This document shows positions 7,920 through 15,809 of a stretch of DNA of 64,000 nucleotides, one piece after another. Under the pieces are notes generated by a model, which was given only the letters and a program-made list of their open reading frames with translations, was not told where the DNA came from and made no database searches. Within the stretch, counting starts at the first letter, position 1; each line of letters starts with the position of its first letter. This stretch comes from Streptomyces sp. CB01249 (GTDB lineage Bacteria; Actinomycetota; Actinomycetes; Streptomycetales; Streptomycetaceae), in the NCBI RefSeq assembly GCF_001905735.1, contig NZ_LISW01000005.1, positions 275,969 through 339,968 on the forward strand, read 5' to 3'. Made by a program: the position numbers and the translations under genes.

Positions 7920-9281
7920 TCACATACCCGCGATCAGCTTCTCCACCCGGTCGTCCACCGACCGGAACGGGTCCTTGCACAGCACCGTGCGCTGCGCCTG
8001 GTCGTTGAGCTTGAGGTGCACCCAGTCGACGGTGAAGTCCCGCCGCTGCTCCTGGGCCCGCCGGATGAAGTCCCCGCGCAGCCGCGCCCTGGTCGTCTGC
8101 GGGGGCACCGACTTGCCCTCGAAGATCTTGAGGTCGTTGCAGATGCGGGCGGCCTGCCCCTTGCGCTCCAGCAGGTAGTACAGCCCCCGCCGGCGGTGGA
8201 TGTCGTGGTAGGCGAGGTCTATCTGCGCGACCCGCGGATTCGACATGGTCATGTTGTGCTTGGCCCGGTACCGCTCGATGAGCTTGTACTTCATGACCCA
8301 GTCGATCTCGGTGTCGATCCGGTCGAGGTCCTCGGCCTCGATCGCGTCGAGCGTGCGGCCCCAGAGTTCGAGGACGCGCTCGACGTTGCCGGTGCGGATG
8401 CCGCGGCGGTCCACGAAGTCCACGGCCTTCTCGTAGTACTCGCGCTGCACCTCTATGGCCGAGGCCTCCCGGCCACTGGCGAGGCGGACCTTGCGCTGCC
8501 CGGTGGTGTCGTGGCTGACCTCGCGGATCGCCCGGATCGGGTTCTCCAGGGTCAGGTCACGCATCACCGTGCCCGCCTCGATCATGCGGAGCACCAGGTC
8601 GGTCGCGCCGACCTTGAGCAGCATGGTCGTCTCGGACATGTTGGAGTCCCCGACGATGACGTGGAGGCGGCGGTAGCGCTCCGCGTCCGCGTGCGGCTCG
8701 TCGCGGGTGTTGATGATCGGGCGGGAGCGCGTCGTCGCGGAGCTGACGCCCTCCCAGATGTGCTCGGCACGCTGGCTGACGCAGTAGACCGCGCCCCGGG
8801 GGGTCTGGAGCACCTTGCCGGCGCCGCAGATCAGCTGCCTGGTGACGAGGAAGGGAATGAGGATGTCCGCGAGGCGGGAGAATTCCCCGTGCCGGGCCAC
8901 GAGGTAGTTCTCGTGGCAGCCGTAGGAGTTTCCCGCGGAGTCGGTGTTGTTCTTGAAGAGATAGACGTCGCCGGCGATTCCCTCCTCGTGCAGGCGGCGT
9001 TCGGCGTCGACGAGCAGGCCTTCGAGAATGCGCTCGCCGGCCTTGTCGTGGGTGACCAGTTCGGTCAGGTTGTCGCATTCGGGGGTTGCATATTCCGGAT
9101 GCGATCCCACGTCGAGGTAGAGGCGGGCGCCGTTCCGCAGAAAGACATTGCTGCTGCGGCCCCATGACACAACACGGCGGAAGAGGTAGCGCGCCACTTC
9201 ATCAGGAGACAGTCGGCGCTGTCCCCTGAACGTGCACGTGACGCCGTACTCGTTCTCCAGCCCGAAAATGCGGCGGTCCAT
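7920..9281 (-). CDS. pafA: Pup--protein ligase PafA
   Basis: A 453-residue enzyme that joins the C-terminal glutamate of Pup to lysines of target proteins using ATP, marking them for the proteasome. It has the carboxylate-amine ligase fold shared with Dop. MDRRIFGLENEYGV carries the metal-binding Glu9, and RNGARLYLDVGSHPEYATPE carries Asp57, the position of the catalytic base in characterised PafA. KNNTDSAGNSYGCHENYL and RPIINTRDEPHAD follow. Unlike Dop it lacks the long loop between the first two motifs. The length matches the family. An MFS gene ends 9 bases upstream on the same strand and may be cotranscribed. The gene is about 2.5 kb downstream of prcA, so it is separate from the dop-pup-prcBA group. 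Confidence 0.97.
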   Translation of the reverse strand: MDRRIFGLENEYGVTCTFRGQRRLSPDEVARYLFRRVVSWGRSSNVFLRNGARLYLDVGSHPEYATPECDNLTELVTHDKAGERILEGLLVDAERRLHEEGIAGDVYLFKNNTDSAGNSYGCHENYLVARHGEFSRLADILIPFLVTRQLICGAGKVLQTPRGAVYCVSQRAEHIWEGVSSATTRSRPIINTRDEPHADAERYRRLHVIVGDSNMSETTMLLKVGATDLVLRMIEAGTVMRDLTLENPIRAIREVSHDTTGQRKVRLASGREASAIEVQREYYEKAVDFVDRRGIRTGNVERVLELWGRTLDAIEAEDLDRIDTEIDWVMKYKLIERYRAKHNMTMSNPRVAQIDLAYHDIHRRRGLYYLLERKGQAARICNDLKIFEGKSVPPQTTRARLRGDFIRRAQEQRRDFTVDWVHLKLNDQAQRTVLCKDPFRSVDDRVEKLIAGM

Positions 9282-9290
9282 GACTGAACA

Positions 9291-10550
9291 TTACGCCTGA
9301 TGGCCCGAGCTGAAACCGGGTTCGACGGCACCGTTTCGATCATTTTCCGACCCTCGCACCGCGACGGCGGTACGGGGCGGAGCCACGAGGACCTTCCCGG
9401 TGGCCAGCAACACCAGCAGCGCCGCCACTCCACCGGCCCCCGCGACCGCGAAGCTCCATGCCGTCCCGCCCAGCTCGACGGCCGGACCGGCCACCGCCGT
9501 CCCCACGGCCGCGCCCACCCCGAAGGTCGTCACGAGCCACGAGAACGCCTCCGTCACCGTCCCCCGGGGCGCGTGCCGGTCGACCACGATGAACGAGCAC
9601 GCGACGGCCGGGGCGAGGAACACCCCGGAGACGGCCGCCAGCACGGTCATCGCGACCGGCCCCGGCGTCAGCACCAGCGGCAGATAGCCCACCGCGAGCA
9701 GCGCCACGATGACCCGCAGCCGCCGCTCCGGCGCCCCCGCCCACTGCCGCGCCCCGTACACCACCCCGCCGAGCAGGGCGCCGAGGCCGAGCGCGGCCAT
9801 CAGCCAGCCGTACACCGACTCCCGGCCCCGGTCGTCCGCGTACGCCATCGCGGCCACGGTGATCGAGCCCAGCGCCAGGCCCACGAAGAAGAACGAGCCG
9901 AGCAGCGCCAGCAGCCCCGGCGAGCGCAGCGCGCCCAGCCAGTGCGCCTCGCGCGGCGCGGAGCGCCAGACCCGCGAGGGCTCCGAGAGCACCACCGACA
10001 GCGCGCCGAGCACCCCGATCGCGTTGATGACCAGCAGCGCCGTGGCGGGCGACCAGAGGGCGACCAGGAGCGTCACGAGCAGGGGCCCCGCGGTGAACAT
10101 GATCTCCTGCGCGACGGCGTCCATGGCGTAGGCCCGGTGCACCCGGTCCTCACCGCCCAGCACGCTCGGCCACAGCGCCCGCAGGCCGCCCTCCAGCGGG
10201 GGCGTGAAGAGCCCGGCCACCGCCACCGCCGCGTAGGCGAGGGCGAGCGAGCCGGTCCCGGCCACGGCGAGGACGGCCATGCCGAGCGCGGAGACGACGG
10301 CGGCGGGCAGCTGGACGCGCGGCTGCCCGTACAGGTCCACCGCCCGGCCGAGCAGCGGCTGCCCGACCGCCGTGGCCAGCCCGTACACCGCCGCGAGCGC
10401 GCCCGCGATGCTGTAGCTGCCACCCTCGGCCCGGACGAACAGCACGATCGCGATGCTCGCCGTGCCGTTCGGCAGCCGTCCCACCAGGGTGCCCGTCAGC
10501 AGCCTGGCGGCGTGCCGCGCCCGGAGGATGTCCAGATATCCCGCGGCCAT
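9291..10550 (-). CDS. Major facilitator superfamily transporter
   Basis: A 419-residue membrane protein with about twelve hydrophobic spans. The N-terminal half contains LLTGTLVGRLPNGTASIAIV and a motif A-like loop, GRAVDLYGQPRVQLP; the C-terminal half is similar in layout. The substrate cannot be inferred; it resembles drug-efflux type MFS members. It is divergent from the LacI regulator and shares a 131-base promoter region holding an inverted repeat, so it may be controlled by that regulator. Its stop is 9 bases before pafA, so read-through into pafA is possible. The ATG at 10550 begins MAAGYLDILRARHAARLL. Confidence 0.85.
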   Translation of the reverse strand: MAAGYLDILRARHAARLLTGTLVGRLPNGTASIAIVLFVRAEGGSYSIAGALAAVYGLATAVGQPLLGRAVDLYGQPRVQLPAAVVSALGMAVLAVAGTGSLALAYAAVAVAGLFTPPLEGGLRALWPSVLGGEDRVHRAYAMDAVAQEIMFTAGPLLVTLLVALWSPATALLVINAIGVLGALSVVLSEPSRVWRSAPREAHWLGALRSPGLLALLGSFFFVGLALGSITVAAMAYADDRGRESVYGWLMAALGLGALLGGVVYGARQWAGAPERRLRVIVALLAVGYLPLVLTPGPVAMTVLAAVSGVFLAPAVACSFIVVDRHAPRGTVTEAFSWLVTTFGVGAAVGTAVAGPAVELGGTAWSFAVAGAGGVAALLVLLATGKVLVAPPRTAVAVRGSENDRNGAVEPGFSSGHQA

Positions 10551-10595
10551 GTCCCGCCCCTCTCCCTCGGGTGCCTGTGCGGGCCTGCGAGGTGT

Positions 10596-10622
10596 TACGT
10601 ATAACTTCCGGGTTCATACGTA
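10596..10622. promoter_or_regulatory. Inverted repeat between MFS and LacI genes, candidate operator
   Basis: TACGTAT at 10596-10602 is repeated inverted as ATACGTA at 10616-10622, 13 bases apart, so the half-sites are 20 bases centre to centre, about two turns. It lies in the divergent promoter region of the transporter and the LacI-type gene. A role as the operator of that regulator is inferred only. Confidence 0.4.
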
Positions 10623-10681
10623 CCATGAGCCCGTCCGCAGGTCCACCTCACGGGCCTGAACCGAACGGCCCGGAGGCCCGC

Positions 10682-11707
10682 GTGACCAGCCCCGCACCGC
10701 CCGGCCCGCCCCGGCCCACCAGCCGTGACGTGGCCCGGGCCGCCGGCGTCTCCCAGGCCACGGTCTCGCTGGTGCTCGGCGACAAATGGCGGGGCCGGGT
10801 CTCCGAGTCCACCGCCGACCGGGTCCGCGACGCCGCCCGCGGCCTGGGCTACCGGCCTAATCTCGCCGCCCGCAATCTGCGCCTGGGCCGCACCCGGACG
10901 GCGCTCCTGGTCGTCCCGGCCCTCACCAACGAGTTCTTCGCCCGGGTGTACACCGGGGCCGCCGCGGTCGCCGCCGAGCACGGCTTCGGGGTCGTCCTCT
11001 ACCCCTCCCCCGACGGCACCGGCCCGGCCCGCGACCCGTTCCCGTCGGCCCGGGCCGCGCTGGACGGGGTCATCGCCTCCTCCATGGCCGCCGACGCGCT
11101 CGACGCCCTGCACGGCGCGGACGTCCCCCTCGTGATGCTGGACAGCGACCCCTCGGCGCCCGGGCCCGCCGCCCGGGTCAACCTGGACATCGCCGACGGG
11201 ATGCGCCAGGTGGCCCGCCATCTGCTCGCCCTCGGCCACCGGCGCTTCCTCCACCTCGCCTCGGCCGTCGACACCTGGACCTTCGCCTGCCGGGCGGACG
11301 CACTGCGCGAGGAGCTGCGCCGGACCCCCGGCACCGAGGTCCGCACGGTGACCGCCGCACTGGACGTGCGGGCGGGGCGGGACGCCGCGGAACGCGCGCT
11401 CGGGCTGCCCGGGCCCCGGCCCACCGCGATCGTCTGCGACGACGACATCCTGGCGGCGGGCGCGTGCAAGGCGGCCCGCCGGTTCGGGCTGCGGGTGCCG
11501 GACGACGTCTCGGTCACCGGCTTCGACGACCTGGCCCTGGCCACGGCGGTGGAGCCGGAGCTGACCACGGTCCGGCTGCCCGCCGTGCAGGTCGGGGAGC
11601 GCGGGATGGCCGCTCTGCTGGCGGTCCTGGACGGGCGGGCCGCCGAGCCGGGCAGCCTGCCGGTGCGGCTGGTGGTCCGGGGCTCCACCGCCCCGCCGCC
11701 GGCATGA
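10682..11707 (+). CDS. LacI-family transcriptional regulator
   Basis: A 341-residue repressor-type protein. The N-terminal helix-turn-helix is clear: PTSRDVARAAGVSQATVSLVLGDKW is split over about residues 11-35 and is followed by the hinge GYRPNLAARNL. The periplasmic-binding-protein-like effector domain covers about 60-335, with DGVIAS and FDDLALATAVEPELTTVRLP motifs. The start is set at the GTG at 10682 because GGAGG lies 5 bases before it; in-frame ATG codons at 10571 and 10625 would add a tail lacking family likeness, and the first would lie in the inverted repeat region. Divergent from the MFS gene, which is its most likely target. The effector is probably a sugar or nucleoside but is not identified. 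Confidence 0.9.
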   Translation: MTSPAPPGPPRPTSRDVARAAGVSQATVSLVLGDKWRGRVSESTADRVRDAARGLGYRPNLAARNLRLGRTRTALLVVPALTNEFFARVYTGAAAVAAEHGFGVVLYPSPDGTGPARDPFPSARAALDGVIASSMAADALDALHGADVPLVMLDSDPSAPGPAARVNLDIADGMRQVARHLLALGHRRFLHLASAVDTWTFACRADALREELRRTPGTEVRTVTAALDVRAGRDAAERALGLPGPRPTAIVCDDDILAAGACKAARRFGLRVPDDVSVTGFDDLALATAVEPELTTVRLPAVQVGERGMAALLAVLDGRAAEPGSLPVRLVVRGSTAPPPA

Positions 11708-11709
11708 CG

Positions 11710-11742
11710 GAGCCCCGGTCCGCCTGGGGCGGGCCGGGGCTC
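11710..11742. terminator. Terminator between lacI-type gene and prcA
   Basis: GAGCCCCGG (11710-11718) pairs with CCGGGGCTC (11734-11742) across a 15-base loop. It sits between two converging genes and could stop transcripts from both sides. Confidence 0.65.
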
Positions 11743-11758
11743 GGCGGGGCGGGTGGCG

Positions 11759-12595
11759 TTACTCCACGTCGCCGCCGGAATCCGTGGTGTCGGTCGTGCC
11801 CTTCGTGCCCTTCGGGTCCGTCGTGGCCGTCGGGCTGTCCGTGGACTCGCCGTCCTCGGCGTCGGACGGGGCGTCGGTCGGGGTCGACGCGTCGGCCTCC
11901 GCTTCGAGGAGCCGGGCCAGCTGCCGCCCGACGATCCGCTTGAACTTGCGCTGCTGCGGCCGGGTGCGGTCCAGGACCGCGACCTCCAGCCGGTCGGCGG
12001 GGATCTCCCGCTCGTTGCCGTTGGCCTCGCGGGACAGCGCCTGCACCGCCAGCTTCAGCGCCTCGGCGAGGGACATCCCGTCGCGGTGGCGCTGGTCCAG
12101 GAAGGTGCTGATCTGCTCCGCGTTGCCGCCGACCGCGACCGAGCCGTGCTCGTCCACGATGGAGCCGTCGTGCGGCAGCCGGTAGATCTGGTCGCCCTCG
12201 GGCTCGGCGCCCACCTCGGCGACCACCAGCTCCACCTCGTACGGCTTCTCGGCCGCGCTGGAGAAAATGGTGCCGAGCGTCTGCGCGTAAACGTTCGCCA
12301 GTCCACGGGCCGTCACATCGTCGCGGTCATAGGTGTAACCGCGCAGATCGGCATAACGGACTCCGCCGATGCGGAGGTTCTCGTACTCGTTGTACTTGCC
12401 GGCGGCGGCGAAACCGATCCGGTCGTAGATCTCGCTGAACTTGTGCAGCGCACGGGACGGGTTCTCGCCGACGAACACAATTCCGTCGGCGTACTGCAGC
12501 ACAACCAGGCTGCGACCGCGGGCGATACCCTTCCGGGCGTATTCCGCCCGGTCGGCCATGGCCTGCTGAGGTGAGACATAGAACGGCGTCGACAC
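11759..12595 (-). CDS. prcA: 20S proteasome alpha subunit PrcA
   Basis: A 278-residue structural subunit that forms the outer heptameric rings and gates entry to the chamber. It begins at a GTG, MSTPFYVSPQQAMADRAEYARKG, with the alpha-type N-terminal helix that covers the pore, followed by the Ntn-hydrolase fold (GRSLVVLQYADGIVFVGENPS; KYNEYENLRIGGVRYADLRGYTYDRDDV). The catalytic threonine is absent, as in all alpha subunits. The C-terminal 45 residues are a disordered Ser, Thr and Asp rich tail, longer than in mycobacteria but common in Streptomyces. It is 63 bases downstream of prcB, so prcBA is one unit. Confidence 0.96.
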   Translation of the reverse strand: MSTPFYVSPQQAMADRAEYARKGIARGRSLVVLQYADGIVFVGENPSRALHKFSEIYDRIGFAAAGKYNEYENLRIGGVRYADLRGYTYDRDDVTARGLANVYAQTLGTIFSSAAEKPYEVELVVAEVGAEPEGDQIYRLPHDGSIVDEHGSVAVGGNAEQISTFLDQRHRDGMSLAEALKLAVQALSREANGNEREIPADRLEVAVLDRTRPQQRKFKRIVGRQLARLLEAEADASTPTDAPSDAEDGESTDSPTATTDPKGTKGTTDTTDSGGDVE

Positions 12596-12658
12596 CGGCT
12601 ATCCGTCCCTTTCTGTCAGTGGCGGGAGCATCGAAGAAGGCTGGAAACGAACGCGTGC

Positions 12659-13507
12659 TCAGAGCAGCGCGGCGCGCGGGCCGTCGGGCTGTTCCAGGCG
12701 GCGTTCCAGAATCGAGCGGGCGATCCCGGCGGATTCCGCGTCGGTCAGCTTCCGGAAGCCCTCTTCCGTGATGACGGTGACGATCGGATAGATACGCCGG
12801 CCCACATCCGGGCCGCCCGTCGCCGAGTCGTCGTCCGCCGCGTCGTACAGCGCCTGCACGACCAGCGTGAGCGTCTCCTCCTCCGTCAGGTCGTCGCGGT
12901 AGAGCTTCTTCATCGAGCCCCGGGCGAAGATCGAACCGGAACCGGTGGACGCGTAGCCGACATGCTCCTCGGAGCGCCCGCCGGTGACGTCGTAGCTGAA
13001 GATGCGTCCGCGCTCGCGGTCGATGTCGTAACCGGCGAAGAGCGGGACGACGGCGAGGCCCTGCATGGCCATCGCCAAATTGCTCCGGATCATCGTGGAG
13101 AGCCGGTTGGCCTTGCCCTCCAGGGAGAGCTGGGCGCCCTCCACCTTCTCGAAGTGCTCCAGCTCCAGCTGGAAGAGCTTGACCATCTCCACGGCCAGAC
13201 CCGCCGTACCGGCGATGCCCACCGCCGAGTACTCGTCGGCCGGGAAGACCTTCTCGATGTCGCGCTGCGCGATCATGTTGCCCATGGTCGCCCGCCGGTC
13301 ACCGGCCAGGACGACACCGCCGGGGAAGGCCGCGGCCACGATCGTCGTGCCGTGCGGCGCCTCGACGGCTCCCTTCAGGGGCGGTGTCTGACGGTTGCCC
13401 GGCAGCATCTCCGGCGCCTGGTCGGACAGGAAGTCCATGAAGGAGGACGATCCCGGCGTCAGGAAGGCAGCCGGCAGACGCCCGGTGCTACGAGTGTTGG
13501 CTTCCAC
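12659..13507 (-). CDS. prcB: 20S proteasome beta subunit PrcB
   Basis: The catalytic subunit, 282 residues as translated. The start is a GTG at 13507 with GGAGGG 7 bases upstream; the frame is open further but that part is not conserved. A 53-residue propeptide is followed by Gly53-Thr54, so the mature protein begins TTIVAAAFPGGVVLAGDRRAT with Thr54 as the nucleophile. Lys and Asp of the active site are in the GDRRAT segment and the later VFPADEYSAVGIAGTAG segment. Autocleavage of the propeptide is known for the family. It is upstream of prcA and downstream of pup; a strong hairpin lies between pup and prcB. Confidence 0.96.
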   Translation of the reverse strand: MEANTRSTGRLPAAFLTPGSSSFMDFLSDQAPEMLPGNRQTPPLKGAVEAPHGTTIVAAAFPGGVVLAGDRRATMGNMIAQRDIEKVFPADEYSAVGIAGTAGLAVEMVKLFQLELEHFEKVEGAQLSLEGKANRLSTMIRSNLAMAMQGLAVVPLFAGYDIDRERGRIFSYDVTGGRSEEHVGYASTGSGSIFARGSMKKLYRDDLTEEETLTLVVQALYDAADDDSATGGPDVGRRIYPIVTVITEEGFRKLTDAESAGIARSILERRLEQPDGPRAALL

Positions 13508-13645
13508 GCGTTTCCCTCCAGGTATGCGATGACCCTGCGCCGCATTGCAGTTGAAGCACATTACGCCCCGGACCCTACCCGCCCCGCGGCAGTGATCCAC
13601 ATAGAAGACGCAGGCAATCGGACGGGGGCGCGGACCGTGCCCGCG

Positions 13646-13680
13646 GTGTGCGGCACGGGCGGTCCGCCCGTGCCGCACAC
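13646..13680 (-). terminator. Long hairpin between pup and prcB
   Basis: Perfect 17-base arms, GTGTGCGGCACGGGCGG (13646-13662) and CCGCCCGTGCCGCACAC (13664-13680), separated by a single base. It lies 29 bases after the pup stop and well before the prcB start. It could end most pup transcripts and leave prcBA to read-through or its own promoter. Confidence 0.7.
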
Positions 13681-13708
13681 CCGCCGCCGGCCTCCGGCGC
13701 GGGGCCGG

Positions 13709-13927
13709 TTACTCGCCGCCCTTTTGTACGAATGACCTGACGAAGTCCTCGGCATTGGACTCGAGTACGTCGTCGATCTCGTCCAGGACGTCGTCCACGT
13801 CGTCGCTCAGCTTCTCCTGGCGTTCCTTGAGGTCCTCGGAAGCCTGCGCGTCCTGCGCCTGCTCCTCGACCTCCTCCGTGGAGCGCGTCGCCTTCTGCTG
13901 TCCGCCGCCGGTGTCCTTGGTCGCCAT
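13709..13927 (-). CDS. pup: Prokaryotic ubiquitin-like protein Pup
   Basis: A 72-residue, mostly disordered acidic protein that is attached to lysines of substrates. The C-terminus is the conserved DFVRSFVQKGGE. The last residue is encoded as Glu (codon GAG before TAA), so it is ready for ligation and does not need the Gln-to-Glu deamidation by Dop that GGQ-type Pups require. The central acidic helix (about 35-60, KLSDDVDDVLDEIDDVLE) is the part that binds the coiled coil of the ATPase. It starts at the ATG at 13927, downstream of dop on the same strand. Confidence 0.97.
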   Translation of the reverse strand: MATKDTGGGQQKATRSTEEVEEQAQDAQASEDLKERQEKLSDDVDDVLDEIDDVLESNAEDFVRSFVQKGGE

Positions 13928-14057
13928 CTAGCTCACCCCGCTCGGTTCGAAGCACTTGATCAGACCCTACCCATGGGGTCCGACATTGGCCCGGTACTTG
14001 TCTCAACGTCCGGAGGTCATCGGAATGATTCCCAGCCGGGAGCCCTTTCAGGCGCTT

Positions 14058-15569
14058 TCAGCGGCCCGAGAGGACGTCGACCAGCTCCTGCGCCGTGCGG
14101 CAGCGGTCCAGGAGCGACTTCACGTGCTCCCGGGTGCCCCGCAGCGGCTCCATCGTGGGCACCCGCTGGAGGGAGTCCTGGCCCGGCAGGTCGAAGATCA
14201 CCGAGTCCCAGGAGGCAGCGGCCACGTCGTCCGCGTACTGTTCGAGGCAGCGGCCGCGGAAGTACGCCCTGGTGTCCTCGGGCGGCGCCGTACGGGCCTC
14301 CTCGACCTCGCGCTCGTCCAGGAGCCGTTTCATCCGGCCCCGGGCCACCAGGCGGTTGTACAGCCCCTTGTCCTGCCGTACGTCCGCGTACTGCAGGTCC
14401 ACCAGATGCAGCCGGGCGGCGTCCCAGTCCAGGCCGTCGCGGCGCCGGTAGCCCTCCATGAGCTGCCGCTTCGCCACCCAGTCCAGCTCGCCGGCCAGGC
14501 TCATCGGATCGTTCTCCAGCCGGTTCAGGGTGTCCTCCCACCGGCTCAGGATGTCCTTGGTCTGCTCGTCGGCGTCCGCCCCGTACCGTTCCTCGACGTA
14601 TTTGCGGCCCAGCTCGAAGTACTCCATCTGGAGCTGCACCGCGGTGAGTGTCCGGCCGCTGCGCAGCGTGATCAGCTGCTGGAGCCCGGGGTCGTGCGAG
14701 ACCTGGTGCAGGGTGCGCACCGGCTGGTCGACGGCCAGGTCGACGTTGATGAAGCCGTCCTCGATCATGGACAGGACGAGCGAGGTGGTGCCGAGCTTCA
14801 GATACGTCGAGATCTCGGAGAGGTTCGCGTCGCCGATGATCACATGGAGCCGGCGGTACTTCTCGGCGTCCGAGTGCGGCTCGTCGCGGGTGTTGATGAT
14901 GGGGCGCTTGAGCGTGGTCTCCAGGCCGACCTCGACCTCGAAGTAGTCGGCGCGCTGGCTGAGCTGGAAGCCGTGCTCGCCGCCGTCCTGGCCGATCCCG
15001 ACCCGTCCGGCGCCGGTGACCACCTGCCGCGAGACGAAGAACGGCGTCAGGTGGCGCACGATGTCCGAGAACGGGGTCTCCCGCTTCATCAGGTAGTTCT
15101 CGTGCGTCCCGTAGGAGGCGCCCTTGTTGTCGGTGTTGTTCTTGTAGAGGTGGATCGGCTGGGCGCCCGGGAGCTGCGCCGCGCGCTCGGCCGCCTCGGC
15201 CATGATCCGCTCGCCGGCCTTGTCCCACAGGACCGCGTCCCTGGGGTTGGTGATCTCCGGGGAGCTGTACTCGGGGTGCGCGTGGTCGACGTAGAGCCGG
15301 GCCCCGTTGGTGAGGATGACATTGGCCAGGCCGATGTCCTCGTCCGTGAGCTGGCTGGAGTCGGCGGTCTCGCGGGCGAGGTCGAAGCCTCGCGCGTCCC
15401 GCAGCGGATTCTCCTCCTCGAAGTCCCAGCGGGCGCGGCGCGCCCGGTGCATCGCCGCCGCGTAGGCGTTGACGATCTGGGACGAGGTGAGCATGGCATT
15501 GGCGTTGGGGTGTCCGGGGACGGAGATCCCGTACTCCGTCTCGATGCCCATTACTCGCCGTACGGTCAT
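14058..15569 (-). CDS. dop: Deamidase/depupylase Dop
   Basis: A 503-residue paralogue of PafA that removes Pup from substrates and, where needed, deamidates Pup. MTVRRVMGIETEYGIS holds the metal-binding Glu10; NGARLYVDHAHPEYSSPE holds Asp95, the position of the catalytic Asp. Between them is the Dop-specific insertion (about residues 48-75, RWDFEEENPLRDARGFDLA), which tells it from PafA. Because Pup here already ends in Glu, the deamidase step is not needed and the expected duty is depupylation. The ATG at 15569 gives the usual N-terminus; an ATG at residue 7 is possible. It lies between arc and pup, all on the minus strand, with a palindrome after arc. Confidence 0.96.
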   Translation of the reverse strand: MTVRRVMGIETEYGISVPGHPNANAMLTSSQIVNAYAAAMHRARRARWDFEEENPLRDARGFDLARETADSSQLTDEDIGLANVILTNGARLYVDHAHPEYSSPEITNPRDAVLWDKAGERIMAEAAERAAQLPGAQPIHLYKNNTDNKGASYGTHENYLMKRETPFSDIVRHLTPFFVSRQVVTGAGRVGIGQDGGEHGFQLSQRADYFEVEVGLETTLKRPIINTRDEPHSDAEKYRRLHVIIGDANLSEISTYLKLGTTSLVLSMIEDGFINVDLAVDQPVRTLHQVSHDPGLQQLITLRSGRTLTAVQLQMEYFELGRKYVEERYGADADEQTKDILSRWEDTLNRLENDPMSLAGELDWVAKRQLMEGYRRRDGLDWDAARLHLVDLQYADVRQDKGLYNRLVARGRMKRLLDEREVEEARTAPPEDTRAYFRGRCLEQYADDVAAASWDSVIFDLPGQDSLQRVPTMEPLRGTREHVKSLLDRCRTAQELVDVLSGR

Positions 15570-15764
15570 GCGGCCCTCCTTGCCCGGCGGCGCTCCCTTC
15601 CGGGGCGGCGCTCAAGTACCGCTGCTTGTTCGGTGCGTGCGCGGTCTGCCCGTCCCGCGCTGCGCGAACGGGCGGTACGCCTGAGCCTAGAACGCCCGCG
15701 TGCCGGTGGGGAGATCAATTGCGTCGTCATTGCCGCGGTGTCGCCCGCGGCTGGCCGGAAAGCA

Positions 15765-15802
15765 ACCGGCTGCGGATGCCCGGCCGGGCATCCGCAGCCG
15801 GT
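15765..15802 (-). terminator. Terminator after arc
   Basis: A perfect 38-base palindrome: ACCGGCTGCGGATGCCCGG (15765-15783) and its reverse complement (15784-15802). It begins 8 bases after the arc stop on the minus strand, so arc and dop are probably separate transcripts. Confidence 0.8.
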
Positions 15803-15809
15803 ACGCCTT

